From an uncultured Verrucomicrobia subdivision 3 bacterium (GTDB lineage Bacteria > Verrucomicrobiota > Verrucomicrobiia > Limisphaerales > UBA11358): DNA of 64,000 nt. The first letter of the stretch is position 1. The number at the start of each line of letters is the position of its first letter. The position numbers and the translations under genes are program-made. Shown here one piece after another: positions 41,666-49,987 of the stretch. The stretch covers positions 1 to 64,000 of the forward strand of contig CAIQKM010000033.1 in NCBI GenBank assembly GCA_903872345.1, written 5' to 3'. The notes beneath the pieces were generated by a model. That model was given only the letters and a program-made list of their open reading frames with translations. It was not told the origin of the DNA and searched no databases.

Positions 41666-42220
41666 CTACTTCTTCAATCCGCGCTGCCAGAGTTCGAAAT
41701 GGTACAGGGCGGCGACCACGAGCGGGTGCTTGATCTTTTCCGCCGCCACCAGCCGGGGAATGTCCGCCACGGGCACGAGCCGGGTGATGAGGTCTTCGCC
41801 CTGGTCGAATTCCACGCCGTGCTGGAGCCGGCAGTTTTCCACGATCACGCTGTAGCAGTTGTTGCTAAAGATCGCAGGGTTGGCATGGACGGTCGCCAGC
41901 AGGCGCGCGCCCGCGCCGGCGTAGCCCGTTTCTTCGCGCAGTTCCCGCACGCCGCAGACCACCGGATCCGTTTCCTCCGGGTCCATCATGCCGCCGGGAA
42001 TCTCCAGCTCCACCGTTTGGGAGCCGTGACGGAATTGCTCCACCATCACGAGTTGGTGCTCCGGCGTGAGGGCCAGCACATTCACCCAATGGACGCTGTC
42101 GGCGATGTAAAAGTCGTGTTCCTGACCGGTGCGGGGGTTGATGCTGGTGTCCTGCCGCAGTTTGAAAATGCGAAAGTCTCCGATGGGGGTGGAGCGAATT
42201 TTGACCCAGGGTTTGACCAT
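41666..42220 (-). CDS. Nudix hydrolase, ADP-ribose pyrophosphatase-like
   Basis: The 184-aa protein has the Nudix box 'GGMMDPEETDPVVCGVRELR' followed by 'EETGY', with one residue more than the standard spacing between the first Glu and the Arg. The preceding 'VMVEQFRHGSQTVELEIPGG' is typical of ADP-ribose/nucleoside diphosphate sugar pyrophosphatases. It should hydrolyse X-diphosphate-ribose compounds with Mg2+. The next gene starts 4 bp away downstream (67-aa protein), so they may be co-transcribed. Confidence 0.85.
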   Translation of the reverse strand: MVKPWVKIRSTPIGDFRIFKLRQDTSINPRTGQEHDFYIADSVHWVNVLALTPEHQLVMVEQFRHGSQTVELEIPGGMMDPEETDPVVCGVRELREETGYAGAGARLLATVHANPAIFSNNCYSVIVENCRLQHGVEFDQGEDLITRLVPVADIPRLVAAEKIKHPLVVAALYHFELWQRGLKK

Positions 42221-42224
42221 AAAA

Positions 42225-42428
42225 TTAAAAGCCCCGCTGCTTGGCGGCCCAGCCCTGTTTCATGAGGGTGAGCAGGTGGTGGAGCGCCTCGTCGTAGGGC
42301 TGATTGCGCTCGGCGGACAGTTGATGCGCGCGTTTGTCGAGTTGCGCGGCCATTTCCGGGGACTTCTCCGCCGGACAGCCGAGGGCGACCAGAATTTGTG
42401 TCAGTTGGGCGATTTCCACGCCCGTCAT
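42225..42428 (-). CDS. Small conserved-looking protein upstream of the Nudix gene
   Basis: 67-aa helical protein ('QLDKRAHQLSAERNQPYDEA'). It lies 4 bp upstream of the Nudix gene on the same strand, so the two form an operon. No known family. A palindromic repeat (42477) lies upstream. Confidence 0.5.
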   Translation of the reverse strand: MTGVEIAQLTQILVALGCPAEKSPEMAAQLDKRAHQLSAERNQPYDEALHHLLTLMKQGWAAKQRGF

Positions 42429-42476
42429 TTAACCAAAACCCCGGCGGATGACACGGATAAAAAAATTACTGATTTG

Positions 42477-42554
42477 GTAGCAGCCGACGTGAGGAGGCTC
42501 AAATACATTTGAGAACGCTCTTTTATTTATGAGCCTCCTAACGTCGGCTGCTAC
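42477..42554. repeat. Interspersed palindromic repeat, type C copy 2
   Basis: GTAGCAGCCGACGTGAGG...CCTAACGTCGGCTGCTAC form long arms, extended by GGCTCAAATA/TATTTATGAGCC. It is 78 bp long and sits between two convergent-spaced genes, like REP/BIME elements. Related copies: 40557 and 49892. Confidence 0.8.
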
Positions 42555-42578
42555 CGGTCTGACAATTGCGCCCGCCGT

Positions 42579-43082
42579 TCAGCCTTCCACAATGGTCACG
42601 CTGACCACGCCGATGCGCTTGTGCGGCTTGCTGGCTTCGCCGGAACCGCTCGAACCGACCGGGGTGCCGGAGATTTTCGCGAGCACGTCCTCACCTTTCG
42701 TGAGCTTGCCGAATGCCGTGTACTGGCGGTCCAGGAACGAGGCATTGCCGTCGCAAATGAAGAACTGCGAACCGGCGGAGTCGGGGTTCGAGCTGCGGGC
42801 CATGGAGATCACGCCGCGCTGGTGCGAGCGGTCGTTGAACTCGGCCTTGATCTGGTAGCCGGGCCCGCCCGTGCCCCAGGCGCGTTCCTTGGAGGCATCC
42901 TTGGTCAGCGGATCGCCGCCCTGGACCATGAAGCCCTTGATGATGCGGTGGAAACAGGTGCCGTCGTAAAAGCCCTTTTTCGCGAGGGTTTTGAAGTTTT
43001 CGACCGTCTTGGGGGCGACGTCGGACCAGAATTCGAGGGTGAGGTCACCCTCGGTGGTTTTGATGATGGCTACTTCGCTCAT
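42579..43082 (-). CDS. Cyclophilin-type peptidyl-prolyl isomerase, cytoplasmic
   Basis: This 167-aa single-domain bacterial cyclophilin has 'GFYDGTCFHRIIKGFMVQGG' (catalytic Arg in FHRI), 'FNDRSHQRGVISMARSSNPD' and 'SAGSQFFICDGNASFLDRQY'. It catalyses cis/trans isomerisation of Xaa-Pro bonds. No signal peptide. It lies 37 bp downstream of a second cyclophilin gene, the pair likely a duplication that split by location. Confidence 0.93.
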   Translation of the reverse strand: MSEVAIIKTTEGDLTLEFWSDVAPKTVENFKTLAKKGFYDGTCFHRIIKGFMVQGGDPLTKDASKERAWGTGGPGYQIKAEFNDRSHQRGVISMARSSNPDSAGSQFFICDGNASFLDRQYTAFGKLTKGEDVLAKISGTPVGSSGSGEASKPHKRIGVVSVTIVEG

Positions 43083-43119
43083 AAAATGTTGGTTAATGAT
43101 GGAGGGAAAGGATTGCGGA

Positions 43120-43776
43120 TTACTTCAAATTCACGCTGTCGGCGGGAACAATGTGGATGCTCTCGATGTTCACGCGCGTGACCGGGCGGTCGGGGCCTTC
43201 GGTCGGGGTGGTGGCGATTTTGTCGAGCACGTCAAAGCCCTTGAGCAGATTGCCAAAGACGGTGTACTGGCCGTCCAGGCTGCCGGCATCGGCGTGGCAG
43301 ATGAAGAACTGGCTGCCGGCGGAGTCCGGGTCCGGCGTGCGGGCCATGGAGAGGATGCCGCGGGCGTGATGGCGGGAATTGAATTCGGCCTTGATGGTGT
43401 AGCCCGGACCGCCCTGGCCCCAGCTATCCTTCTTGGTGTCATCCTTGGTGTTCGGATCGCCGCCCTGGATCATGAAACCGGGGATCACGCGGTGGAAGGC
43501 CTGGCCGTCATAGAACCCGCTCTTGGCGAGCTTCTTGAAGTTGGCCACGTGGTTGGGCGCGAGGTCGGGATAGAATTCCACGATCATGGTGCCGAGACTG
43601 GTCTTGATTACACCAACTTCCTTCACCTCCGCCGCCGGGGCATTGGTGCCGGCGGTGGCCGTGACGGCGGCGGGCGCATTGGTGGCGGCCGCCGGGGTGT
43701 TGGTTTTGGAATCATCGGCCTGGCAACCGGCCACCAGGGCGAACAAACTGAGACAGATAAATTGAATTGCTTTCAT
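43120..43776 (-). CDS. Cyclophilin-type peptidyl-prolyl isomerase, lipoprotein
   Basis: I start at 'MKAIQFICLSLF' (218 aa), which gives a lipoprotein signal with lipobox 'LVAGC'. A Thr/Ala/Asn-rich linker (about 20-55) leads to a cyclophilin domain with 'GFYDGQAFHRVIPGFMIQGG' and 'SAGSQFFICHADAGSLDGQY'. It should work as a periplasmic, membrane-tethered folding helper. It is the upstream member of a tandem pair with the cytoplasmic cyclophilin. Confidence 0.92.
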   Translation of the reverse strand: MKAIQFICLSLFALVAGCQADDSKTNTPAAATNAPAAVTATAGTNAPAAEVKEVGVIKTSLGTMIVEFYPDLAPNHVANFKKLAKSGFYDGQAFHRVIPGFMIQGGDPNTKDDTKKDSWGQGGPGYTIKAEFNSRHHARGILSMARTPDPDSAGSQFFICHADAGSLDGQYTVFGNLLKGFDVLDKIATTPTEGPDRPVTRVNIESIHIVPADSVNLK

Positions 43777-43883
43777 GGTCGCAACATTTTCCATACGGAA
43801 AGGCAAAAGCCAAGGCTAAATGCTGAAGCTTTCCGGGTTGCGATTGACGGCCAGCAACCGGAGGATGGTTTTCTCGAAGTCGC

Positions 43884-44093
43884 CTAGCGGCATAATTGGG
43901 CGGCAATCTGGAAGCCGCGCCGTCCGCCATCCGCGCGCAGCCGTTCGCAGAGGTAAGGTATTTCTTCCGCGACGATTTCTGCATCCCGCCGCATGAACCA
44001 GAAACAACGGGCATGAAACTCCCGGTACGCCTGCTGCGCCAAGGCGAGTTTCTCCGCCGGAAAATCCGACGCCGTTGTTTTTATCGGAATCAC
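43884..44093 (-). CDS. Small protein of a verrucomicrobial family, function unknown
   Basis: The 69-aa reading contains 'LALAQQAYREFHARCFWFMR' and 'RADGGRRGFQIAAQLCR', a pattern that I associate with many small unannotated proteins in Verrucomicrobiota genomes. The start is uncertain: a GTG at 44093 is used; the longer ORF to 44297 runs through low-information sequence. Function unknown. Confidence 0.45.
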   Translation of the reverse strand: MIPIKTTASDFPAEKLALAQQAYREFHARCFWFMRRDAEIVAEEIPYLCERLRADGGRRGFQIAAQLCR

Positions 44094-44330
44094 TTGTCGC
44101 AAATTAGCCCAAATTTGCCCGCGTATCAATCGTACTCTCTGGCTGCCTCCTCTGCCGTGAACCGCCGGGACGCCGGCGTGAGGGGCTTGCTGCGGAGCGG
44201 CGCATTCATCCCGCTTCGGCATGCAAGGCGAAGGCGGTCTGGACGATACAAGCGTTTTGCCCGCTCGGACATTGAAACGCGCTGAAGCCCGCGCCACGGG
44301 GGAGACCGGCTTCGGCGCGGCGGCTGCCGG

Positions 44331-44732
44331 TCAGGGTTTGGCTGACTTGGGGTGGAAGGCGAAAGCGTAGTCGTGGGCGGTCACGCTGACGCCGGCGGCT
44401 TTCGCCAGACGCTCCGAGGCCTCGGCCAAGGTCACGTTTTTGAGGGCGAGCGTGAGCTTGGGGCCGGGCTTTGGAATGCCCTGTTCGATCATAAAATTGA
44501 CGCCTTTTTTGTCCGGGTCATACTGCCGGCCGGCCAGCGTCAATTGGCGGGCTGCCTCGAAAAAGGTGACGCCTTCCAACTTGAACTCAGGCAGCACGAT
44601 GGCCTTGGCTTTTGTGACGATGGCGCGCTCGGGCACTTTGGTGTCCCCCGCAGTGGCGCTGGGTGGGGTGCTAATGTTTAAGACCAGTGCGAAGATCAGG
44701 GTGGCCAGGGTGGTTTGGAGCGGTTGTTTCAT
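44331..44732 (-). CDS. Exported small protein with secretin/TonB short N-terminal-like (STN) domain
   Basis: The 133-aa protein has a signal peptide ending 'PPSATAG'. The mature part ('LPEFKLEGVTFFEAARQLTL', 'LTLALKNVTLAEASERLAKA') has the strand-helix pattern of STN domains, which occur in secretins and TonB receptors and in stand-alone form in Verrucomicrobiota and Planctomycetes. Likely periplasmic; binding partner unknown. Confidence 0.6.
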   Translation of the reverse strand: MKQPLQTTLATLIFALVLNISTPPSATAGDTKVPERAIVTKAKAIVLPEFKLEGVTFFEAARQLTLAGRQYDPDKKGVNFMIEQGIPKPGPKLTLALKNVTLAEASERLAKAAGVSVTAHDYAFAFHPKSAKP

Positions 44733-44777
44733 GGGGGGGATGGTGGTGGATGTGGCAGCGATGGTGGCAATATCATA

Positions 44778-45122
44778 TCAACCAAGTGGATGATGAAAAA
44801 GCATTCCAAATGGCACGGGTAACAGATTAGTCAAAAAAACTACAGTTGGATAGCCCATCGGTAAATAGCCGTATCTTAAAAAACGGGGTAACTTGGCCGA
44901 ACGAAAAACGGCTGGGGTAAACCAAAAAAATGCAACCAAGGCAATCGCTTGAAATAGTGCAGCAACGATTCCATCGCCAAACATCGGGAAAATGTTGAAT
45001 AAAGTATAAGGTTGCCAGAAAAATAATCTGCAAGGCATCACGCAGAAATAAGCGAGAAAAAACCAACCAGGAACCTCGCTGATATTTGCGAGGCAAATCG
45101 GGAAATGACTCATGGGGTTCAT
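44778..45122 (-). CDS. Small multi-pass membrane protein
   Basis: A 114-aa protein with three hydrophobic stretches ('GWFFLAYFCVMPCRLFFW', 'GIVAALFQAIALVAFFWF', 'YPTVVFLTNLLPVPFGMLF'). The start may be at the second Met ('MSHFP'). Its DNA is more AT-rich than its neighbours, which suggests transfer. No family recognised. Confidence 0.55.
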   Translation of the reverse strand: MNPMSHFPICLANISEVPGWFFLAYFCVMPCRLFFWQPYTLFNIFPMFGDGIVAALFQAIALVAFFWFTPAVFRSAKLPRFLRYGYLPMGYPTVVFLTNLLPVPFGMLFHHPLG

Positions 45123-45413
45123 GCTGCCTAACAGTGCGGTGAGTCGTAATAGCGTAGTTTATCACGTTGCATGGAAACGGTTTTAGGCTTTTTTATCCGG
45201 CTTGTCCAGTGCCGTTTATCAGGGGTGGTCGCACATTTTGAGGGGCATTGCGGTCAATGGTTAGGTGCCTGGAAGGTGCCTCCCTTTCAGGGCGGGAGAA
45301 ATGTTGGGGACGGATACCCAGGCCTGCGCTCGGGGACTCGCTTCAGCCTGGGCTATAACATTACGGGCCTTCAGCCCTAGGGGTGGTTTGATGTGCGTCC
45401 GAACTGCCGCCAC
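45123..45413. other. Intergenic region with repeat-like sequence
   Basis: About 290 bp without a gene. It has inverted stretches: 'CAGGCCTGCGCTCG' region against 'CGCTTCAGCCTGGGC', and 'GGGCCTTCAGCCCT'. These look like an interspersed non-coding repeat, though only this copy is seen. Confidence 0.4.
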
Positions 45414-46181
45414 CTACTTGCTAATCCCCCGCTCACTGGCGCGGACGAAATCGACGAGGTGTTTGACCTCGGGGTTGGGCGGGAGTTCGGCTTCGATTTT
45501 CGCCAGGGCGTTGGAGATGGCGAGGTCTTCGCGGAACAGAATCCGATGGGCATGTTTCAAGGCTTCCCGGGATTCCTCGGAAAAGCCGCGCCGTTCGAGG
45601 CCGACTTTGTTGAGGGCGCGGGTTTCGCCGGGGTTGCCGTCCACGATCATGTAGGGGGGCACGTCCTGCACCACCTTGGTGCAGCCGCCCATCATGGAGT
45701 GGCAGCCGATGCGGCAGAATTGGTGCACGGCCACGTAGCCGCCGAAAATGGCGTGATCTTCCACGACCACATGTCCGGCCAGGCCGGCGAATCCGGACAT
45801 GATAATGTGGTTGCCCAGAATGCAGTCGTGCGCGACATGCACGTGGGTGAGAAACAGATTGTGGGAGCCGACCACGGTGGCGTCGCCTTCGTTGGTGGCG
45901 CTGTGGACGGTCACGGCTTCGCGGAAAACGTTGTCGTTGCCAATCTCGAGGCGGGTGATGCCGCCCTTCCATTTCAGGTCCTGGGTTTTGAGGCCGAGGG
46001 CGGCGAAGGGAAAGATTTCGTTGCGGTCGCCCAGCTTGGTGTGGCCGTCGATGACCACGTGCGAATGCAGTTGGCACCGGTCGCCCAGGGTGACGTGCTC
46101 GCCGATGACGCAGTAGGGTCCGATCTGGCAGCCGTCGCCGATTTTGGCGCCGGGATGGATAATGGCGGTGGGATGAATCAT
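45414..46181 (-). CDS. lpxA: UDP-N-acetylglucosamine acyltransferase LpxA
   Basis: This 255-aa, left-handed beta-helix protein has hexapeptide repeats ('IHPTAIIHPGAKIGDGCQIG') and a catalytic His region 'LTHVHVAHDCILGNH'. The end has 'DVPPYMIVDGNPGETRALNK' typical for LpxA. It adds a 3-hydroxyacyl chain to UDP-GlcNAc, the first step of lipid A synthesis. It lies downstream of lpxC-fabZ on the same strand, with a repeat between them. Confidence 0.95.
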   Translation of the reverse strand: MIHPTAIIHPGAKIGDGCQIGPYCVIGEHVTLGDRCQLHSHVVIDGHTKLGDRNEIFPFAALGLKTQDLKWKGGITRLEIGNDNVFREAVTVHSATNEGDATVVGSHNLFLTHVHVAHDCILGNHIIMSGFAGLAGHVVVEDHAIFGGYVAVHQFCRIGCHSMMGGCTKVVQDVPPYMIVDGNPGETRALNKVGLERRGFSEESREALKHAHRILFREDLAISNALAKIEAELPPNPEVKHLVDFVRASERGISK

Positions 46182-46237
46182 GTTACGGCGTAATGATACT
46201 ATAAAATGGCAGGCGGAATCCAGTTTGTGGGTTGTCC

Positions 46238-46395
46238 GCCCTCACCCAACCCTCTCCCCCAGGAGAGGGCTTTCCCTTGGCACATTGGTTAACCTCCCGT
46301 TCACCGGTCCGACCAATCCAGCGGCTTGGTTCGCGAAAGACGCGGCAACCTGTTCTCCTTCTCCTGGGGGAGAAGGCCGGGATGAGGGCGGGCGT
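46238..46395. repeat. Interspersed hairpin repeat, type B copy 2
   Basis: It starts 'CTCACCCAACCCTCTCCCCC' and ends 'GGGGGAGAAGGCCGGGATGA', with a shared core 'GACCAATCCAGCGGCTTG' also found at 40341. It lies between lpxA and lpxC-fabZ. The ends can pair. It is non-coding. Confidence 0.75.
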
Positions 46396-46436
46396 CATAC
46401 CTTCATATTCCAATTTATGTCTTTAAAATATAGTCC

Positions 46437-47795
46437 TCAAATATCCCGGATCATGAAGGTGACTTCGGCTTCGCTGACGACGTCGTCGCCGACTTTGCAG
46501 ACGCCTTTGGCGCGGCCGATCTTGCCGCGGACCTTGGTGAGTTCCACTTCGATGATGAGGGTGTCGCCGGGGCCGACGGGCTTGCGCCATTTGACATCCT
46601 CGGCGGACATGAAATAGGCGAGCTGGTTTTTGGCTTCGCCCTGCTTGATCAGCACGATGCCGGCGGCCTGTGCGATGGCCTCGAGTTGCAGCACGCCGGG
46701 CATGATGGGATGGCCGGGGAAGTGGCCCCGGAAAAAGTCTTCGTTCACGGTCACGTTTTTCAACGCGACAATCTTGGTGCCCTCGATTTTCAGGATGCGG
46801 TCCAGCAGGAGAAACGGCGGCCGGTGCGGCAGCAATTTCATGATCTCCTCGATGTTCATGGCCCCGGTGGCGGGGGCGGGCGGCGGCGGGGTGTCCTTGG
46901 CCGGCGGCGGGGAGAAGGTCTGGGCGGCGCGCAGGGGCTTGTTGATTTGTTCGAGCACCTTGCGGGCGAGTTCGCAGTTGCCGGCATGGCCGGGGCGCAC
47001 GGCGATGATATGGCCGCGCAGGGGCCGGCCAAGCAGCGAGAGGTCGCCGACGATGTCGAGCATCTTGTGGCGGACAAATTCCTCGGGATAGCGGAGCGGT
47101 TCGGTGGTGAGCACGGCGTCGTCGCGGATGACGACGGCGTTTTCCAGGCTGCCGCCCTTGATGAGTCCGTTCTTGATGAGAAATTCGATCTCCTCGAAAA
47201 AGCAAAAGGTGCGGGCGTGGGCGAGTTCCTTTTCCCAGGTGGCGGGGGTGACCTCGGTGGAATAAAACTGGGTGAAGCGGCCCTTGCGGTCGGCGCTGGT
47301 GCAGGTGATCTTGAAATGTTCGTCGGGGAACAGCGTCATGCTCGTTTCGCCGAGGTGGATTTCAATGGGTTCCGTGATGGTGAGGTAATCCTTTTTTTCG
47401 GGCTGGGCGACGATGCCGGCGGCCTGGATAATCTTGCAAAATTCGCGGGAACTGCCGTCGGCAATGGGCGGTTCGTTGGCGTCCAGCTCGATGACGGCGT
47501 TATCAATGCCGTAGCCGGCCAGGGCGGCGAGGACGTGTTCCACGGTGTGGACCTTGACGTTGCCCTTGGCGAGCGTGGTGGAGCGGTTGGTCTCGGAAAC
47601 GTTCTCCACGCGGGCCTCGATTTCGGGTTTCCCCTCGAGGTCCACGCGACGGAACCGCACCCCGGAGTTGCCGGGCGCGGGCAGGATGGTCATGTTGACC
47701 CGGTTCCCGCTGTGCAATCCGATGCCGGAAAAGGTGGCGGGACGATTAAGAGTCTGCTGATTGAGCACGCCAGATTGAACAAAACGCAGGGGCAA
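46437..47795 (-). CDS. lpxC-fabZ: Bifunctional LpxC-FabZ (UDP-3-O-acyl-GlcNAc deacetylase/3-hydroxyacyl-ACP dehydratase)
   Basis: The protein is 452 aa. Residues 1-290 are LpxC: 'VHTVEHVLAALAGYGIDNAV' (zinc His), 'HKMLDIVGDLSLLGRPLRGH' and 'RPGHAGN'. Residues about 310-452 are FabZ: 'LLPHRPPFLLLDRI', 'FRGHFPGHPIMPGVLQLEAI' with the catalytic His and Glu. The first part deacetylates the lipid A precursor; the second dehydrates 3-hydroxyacyl-ACP for fatty acid synthesis. The same fusion occurs in Bacteroidota and Verrucomicrobiota and couples lipid A and fatty acid flux. A period-9 AAATTTG tandem lies upstream (47825-47848). Confidence 0.95.
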   Translation of the reverse strand: MPLRFVQSGVLNQQTLNRPATFSGIGLHSGNRVNMTILPAPGNSGVRFRRVDLEGKPEIEARVENVSETNRSTTLAKGNVKVHTVEHVLAALAGYGIDNAVIELDANEPPIADGSSREFCKIIQAAGIVAQPEKKDYLTITEPIEIHLGETSMTLFPDEHFKITCTSADRKGRFTQFYSTEVTPATWEKELAHARTFCFFEEIEFLIKNGLIKGGSLENAVVIRDDAVLTTEPLRYPEEFVRHKMLDIVGDLSLLGRPLRGHIIAVRPGHAGNCELARKVLEQINKPLRAAQTFSPPPAKDTPPPPAPATGAMNIEEIMKLLPHRPPFLLLDRILKIEGTKIVALKNVTVNEDFFRGHFPGHPIMPGVLQLEAIAQAAGIVLIKQGEAKNQLAYFMSAEDVKWRKPVGPGDTLIIEVELTKVRGKIGRAKGVCKVGDDVVSEAEVTFMIRDI

Positions 47796-47898
47796 ATGGC
47801 AAGTTTGCTTTCATGGGGAAATAATTTCAAATTTCAAATTTCAAATTAGGAGCCAAATCCATCCTCCAGCCGCCATTTTCCATCCTCGCCGGCCGGCT

Positions 47899-49833
47899 TC
47901 ACTGGCGGTGCAGCCAGACGGCCATTTCGGCGCGGCCGCGGTTGGCCCAGGCGTAGTAGGGGATGGCGGTAAAGTCCTGCTCCACCTTGTCGGCGTTCAG
48001 GACGCGGCCTTTGATGGTTTCCACGCCGTTCAACAGATTGGGGTCGAAGCTGGCGGTGAGCGGGGCGGTGTCGGCCAGGGTCAGGTTGCGGACCTTGCCG
48101 CCGGGATTGTCCGGGCCTTCGGCGCAGAACACGATGGGACCGCGTTCGAGGGCCACGCGGCCGGTGTCGGCCTTCACCAGTTCATTGGCCACCACGCGGC
48201 GGACGGGCATGGGCAGGTGCAGGCGCAACACATCGCCCACGCGCCAGGTGCGGACGATCTTGACGTAGCCGTGGTCGGTCTGGATGGGCACGTTTTTGCC
48301 GTTGAGCGTGAGGGTCACCGGATCGCTGTTGGTATCGGCAAAGCGATACAGGTCGCTGGGCACCACGTTGCCCTGTGCCCAGCCGGGGATGCGGATAGCC
48401 AGGATGAAGCTGGTCTTTTTGATGGGTTCGAGGGTGATCTTCACATCGCCATCCCAGGGATACTGGGTTTCCTGGGTGACTTTGACCTTATGGTCGCCTT
48501 CGAGCACGACGTCGGCGGTGCCGCCGGCGAAGAGATTCACGAACAGCGTGTTGTGGAGCTGGGCGTAGGCGTAGCCGGGCACGGAGGGGAGCAGGCGGGT
48601 GATATTGCCGGGACAGCAGGCGCAGCCGAACCAGAGGCTGCGTTCATAATGGCCGTCGGATTCGAGCGGGTTGGGATAAAAGTATTTGGTGCCGGTAAGC
48701 GAAACGCCGGAGAGCAGGCCGTTGTAGAGGCTGCGTTCGAGGACGTCGATGTACTTGGCATCGGCATGGAGCAGGAACAGGCGCTGGTTCCAATAGACAT
48801 TGGCGACGGCGGCGCAGGTTTCGCAGTAGGCGGTGGCATTGGGCAGTTCGTAGTCGTTGCCGAAGGCTTCGCCGGCGGGGCGGGCGCCGATGCCGCCGGT
48901 GAGGTAAAGTTTCTTGCCCACGCAATTTTCCCAAATGGCGTCAATGGCTCGAATGTAAGTCTGGTCGCCAGTCAGGGCGGCGACATCGGCCATGCCGCTG
49001 TAGAGGTAGCCGGCGCGGACGGCGTGGCCTTCGGCGACAGTCTGGTCCACAGGCTTGAGATTGGCCTGGCTATAGGCTTCGCCGCCGGGGCCGCGGACAT
49101 CGATGAAATATTTGGCCAGCTTCAGGTAGCGTTCCTCGCCGGTGACGCGGTAGAGCTTGGCGAGGCCCATTTCGACGATTTCATGGCCGGGGGCGAGGTG
49201 AAGCTGGTTGGTGCCGGGACCGAAGGTCTGGCAGAGCAAATCGGCTTCACGGCGGGCGACGTTGAGGAAGTTGGTTTTGCCGGTGGCCTGGTAATGGGCG
49301 GTGGCGGCTTCAAAGAGATGGCCGGCGTCGTAGAGTTCGTGGCTCAGCTTGGGATCGTTCACCCAGCGTTCAGTGCCGGACCAGTCGTGCGGGTGCGCGG
49401 GGTTGATGGTGCGGGTGGTGTAGAGATAGCCGTCGGGTTCCTGGGCGGAGGCGATGAGGGAAATCAGGTTGTCCAGATAGGCGTCGAGCTTGGAGTCCGG
49501 CTGCACGGCGAGGGTGAAAGACGCGCCTTCAAGGACCTTGTAAGGATCGGTGTCGTCAAAAGGATAGCCGGGGGCCTTGAGGTTGGCGATTTTCTCGCCG
49601 CGCAGGACGGCGTCGGCGCGGGCGAAGTTATCCATGCGGCCGGAGTCCTCGCATTTTTTGAAGGCGTCCGGGATGCTGGCGAGGCGGTTGGTTTCGAGGC
49701 GCGGCGCCCAGAAAGCGTCATTGAAATGCACGGCGGTAAAGGGCACGGGCATCATGGGAAAATCGTGGGTGGCGGCGGAAACGTGCGTGGCGGCGCCGGC
49801 CAGCAAGGCGAACAACAACCGGAAGGATTTCAT
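47899..49833 (-). CDS. Secreted beta-L-arabinofuranosidase, GH127 family
   Basis: Start at 'MKSFRLLFALLAGAATHVSA' (644 aa), a signal peptide. The catalytic (alpha/alpha)6 barrel has 'YCETCAAVANVYWNQRLFLL' (acid/base Glu candidate) and the zinc/nucleophile Cys region 'GCACCPGNITRLLPS', both hallmarks of GH127; beta-sandwich domains follow. It removes beta-L-arabinofuranose from plant glycoproteins and pectic chains. It complements the GH51-like enzyme at 2797. The longer ORF start is rejected because it lacks a signal and runs into a repeat. Confidence 0.92.
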   Translation of the reverse strand: MKSFRLLFALLAGAATHVSAATHDFPMMPVPFTAVHFNDAFWAPRLETNRLASIPDAFKKCEDSGRMDNFARADAVLRGEKIANLKAPGYPFDDTDPYKVLEGASFTLAVQPDSKLDAYLDNLISLIASAQEPDGYLYTTRTINPAHPHDWSGTERWVNDPKLSHELYDAGHLFEAATAHYQATGKTNFLNVARREADLLCQTFGPGTNQLHLAPGHEIVEMGLAKLYRVTGEERYLKLAKYFIDVRGPGGEAYSQANLKPVDQTVAEGHAVRAGYLYSGMADVAALTGDQTYIRAIDAIWENCVGKKLYLTGGIGARPAGEAFGNDYELPNATAYCETCAAVANVYWNQRLFLLHADAKYIDVLERSLYNGLLSGVSLTGTKYFYPNPLESDGHYERSLWFGCACCPGNITRLLPSVPGYAYAQLHNTLFVNLFAGGTADVVLEGDHKVKVTQETQYPWDGDVKITLEPIKKTSFILAIRIPGWAQGNVVPSDLYRFADTNSDPVTLTLNGKNVPIQTDHGYVKIVRTWRVGDVLRLHLPMPVRRVVANELVKADTGRVALERGPIVFCAEGPDNPGGKVRNLTLADTAPLTASFDPNLLNGVETIKGRVLNADKVEQDFTAIPYYAWANRGRAEMAVWLHRQ

Positions 49834-49891
49834 CCGTTTAAAATGTCGTTTTGGGGGGCGAAAGGCAAACGGGAAAACCGGACTCTTTTGG

Positions 49892-49972
49892 GTAGGGGGA
49901 GCCGACGGGCGAAGGCTCAAAAATATAAGAACGTTTAGGAACATATTAGAGCCTCCTGACGTCGGCTCCTAC
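49892..49972. repeat. Interspersed palindromic repeat, type C copy 3
   Basis: GTAGGGGGAGCCGACG...ACGTCGGCTCCTAC arms with inner GAAGGCTCAAAAATAT/ATATTAGAGCCTCC. Relative of 42477 and 40557. Located between the GH127 and TPR genes. Confidence 0.75.
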
Positions 49973-49987
49973 TTCATTAACGGGGTG

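Noticed and set aside
45171-45380. 69-aa plus-strand ORF
   Set aside because: Lies over repeat-like non-coding sequence and has no protein-like features.
47908-49938. 676-aa plus-strand ORF opposite the GH127 gene
   Set aside because: Val/Gly-rich shadow; GH127 motifs with a signal peptide are on the minus strand.
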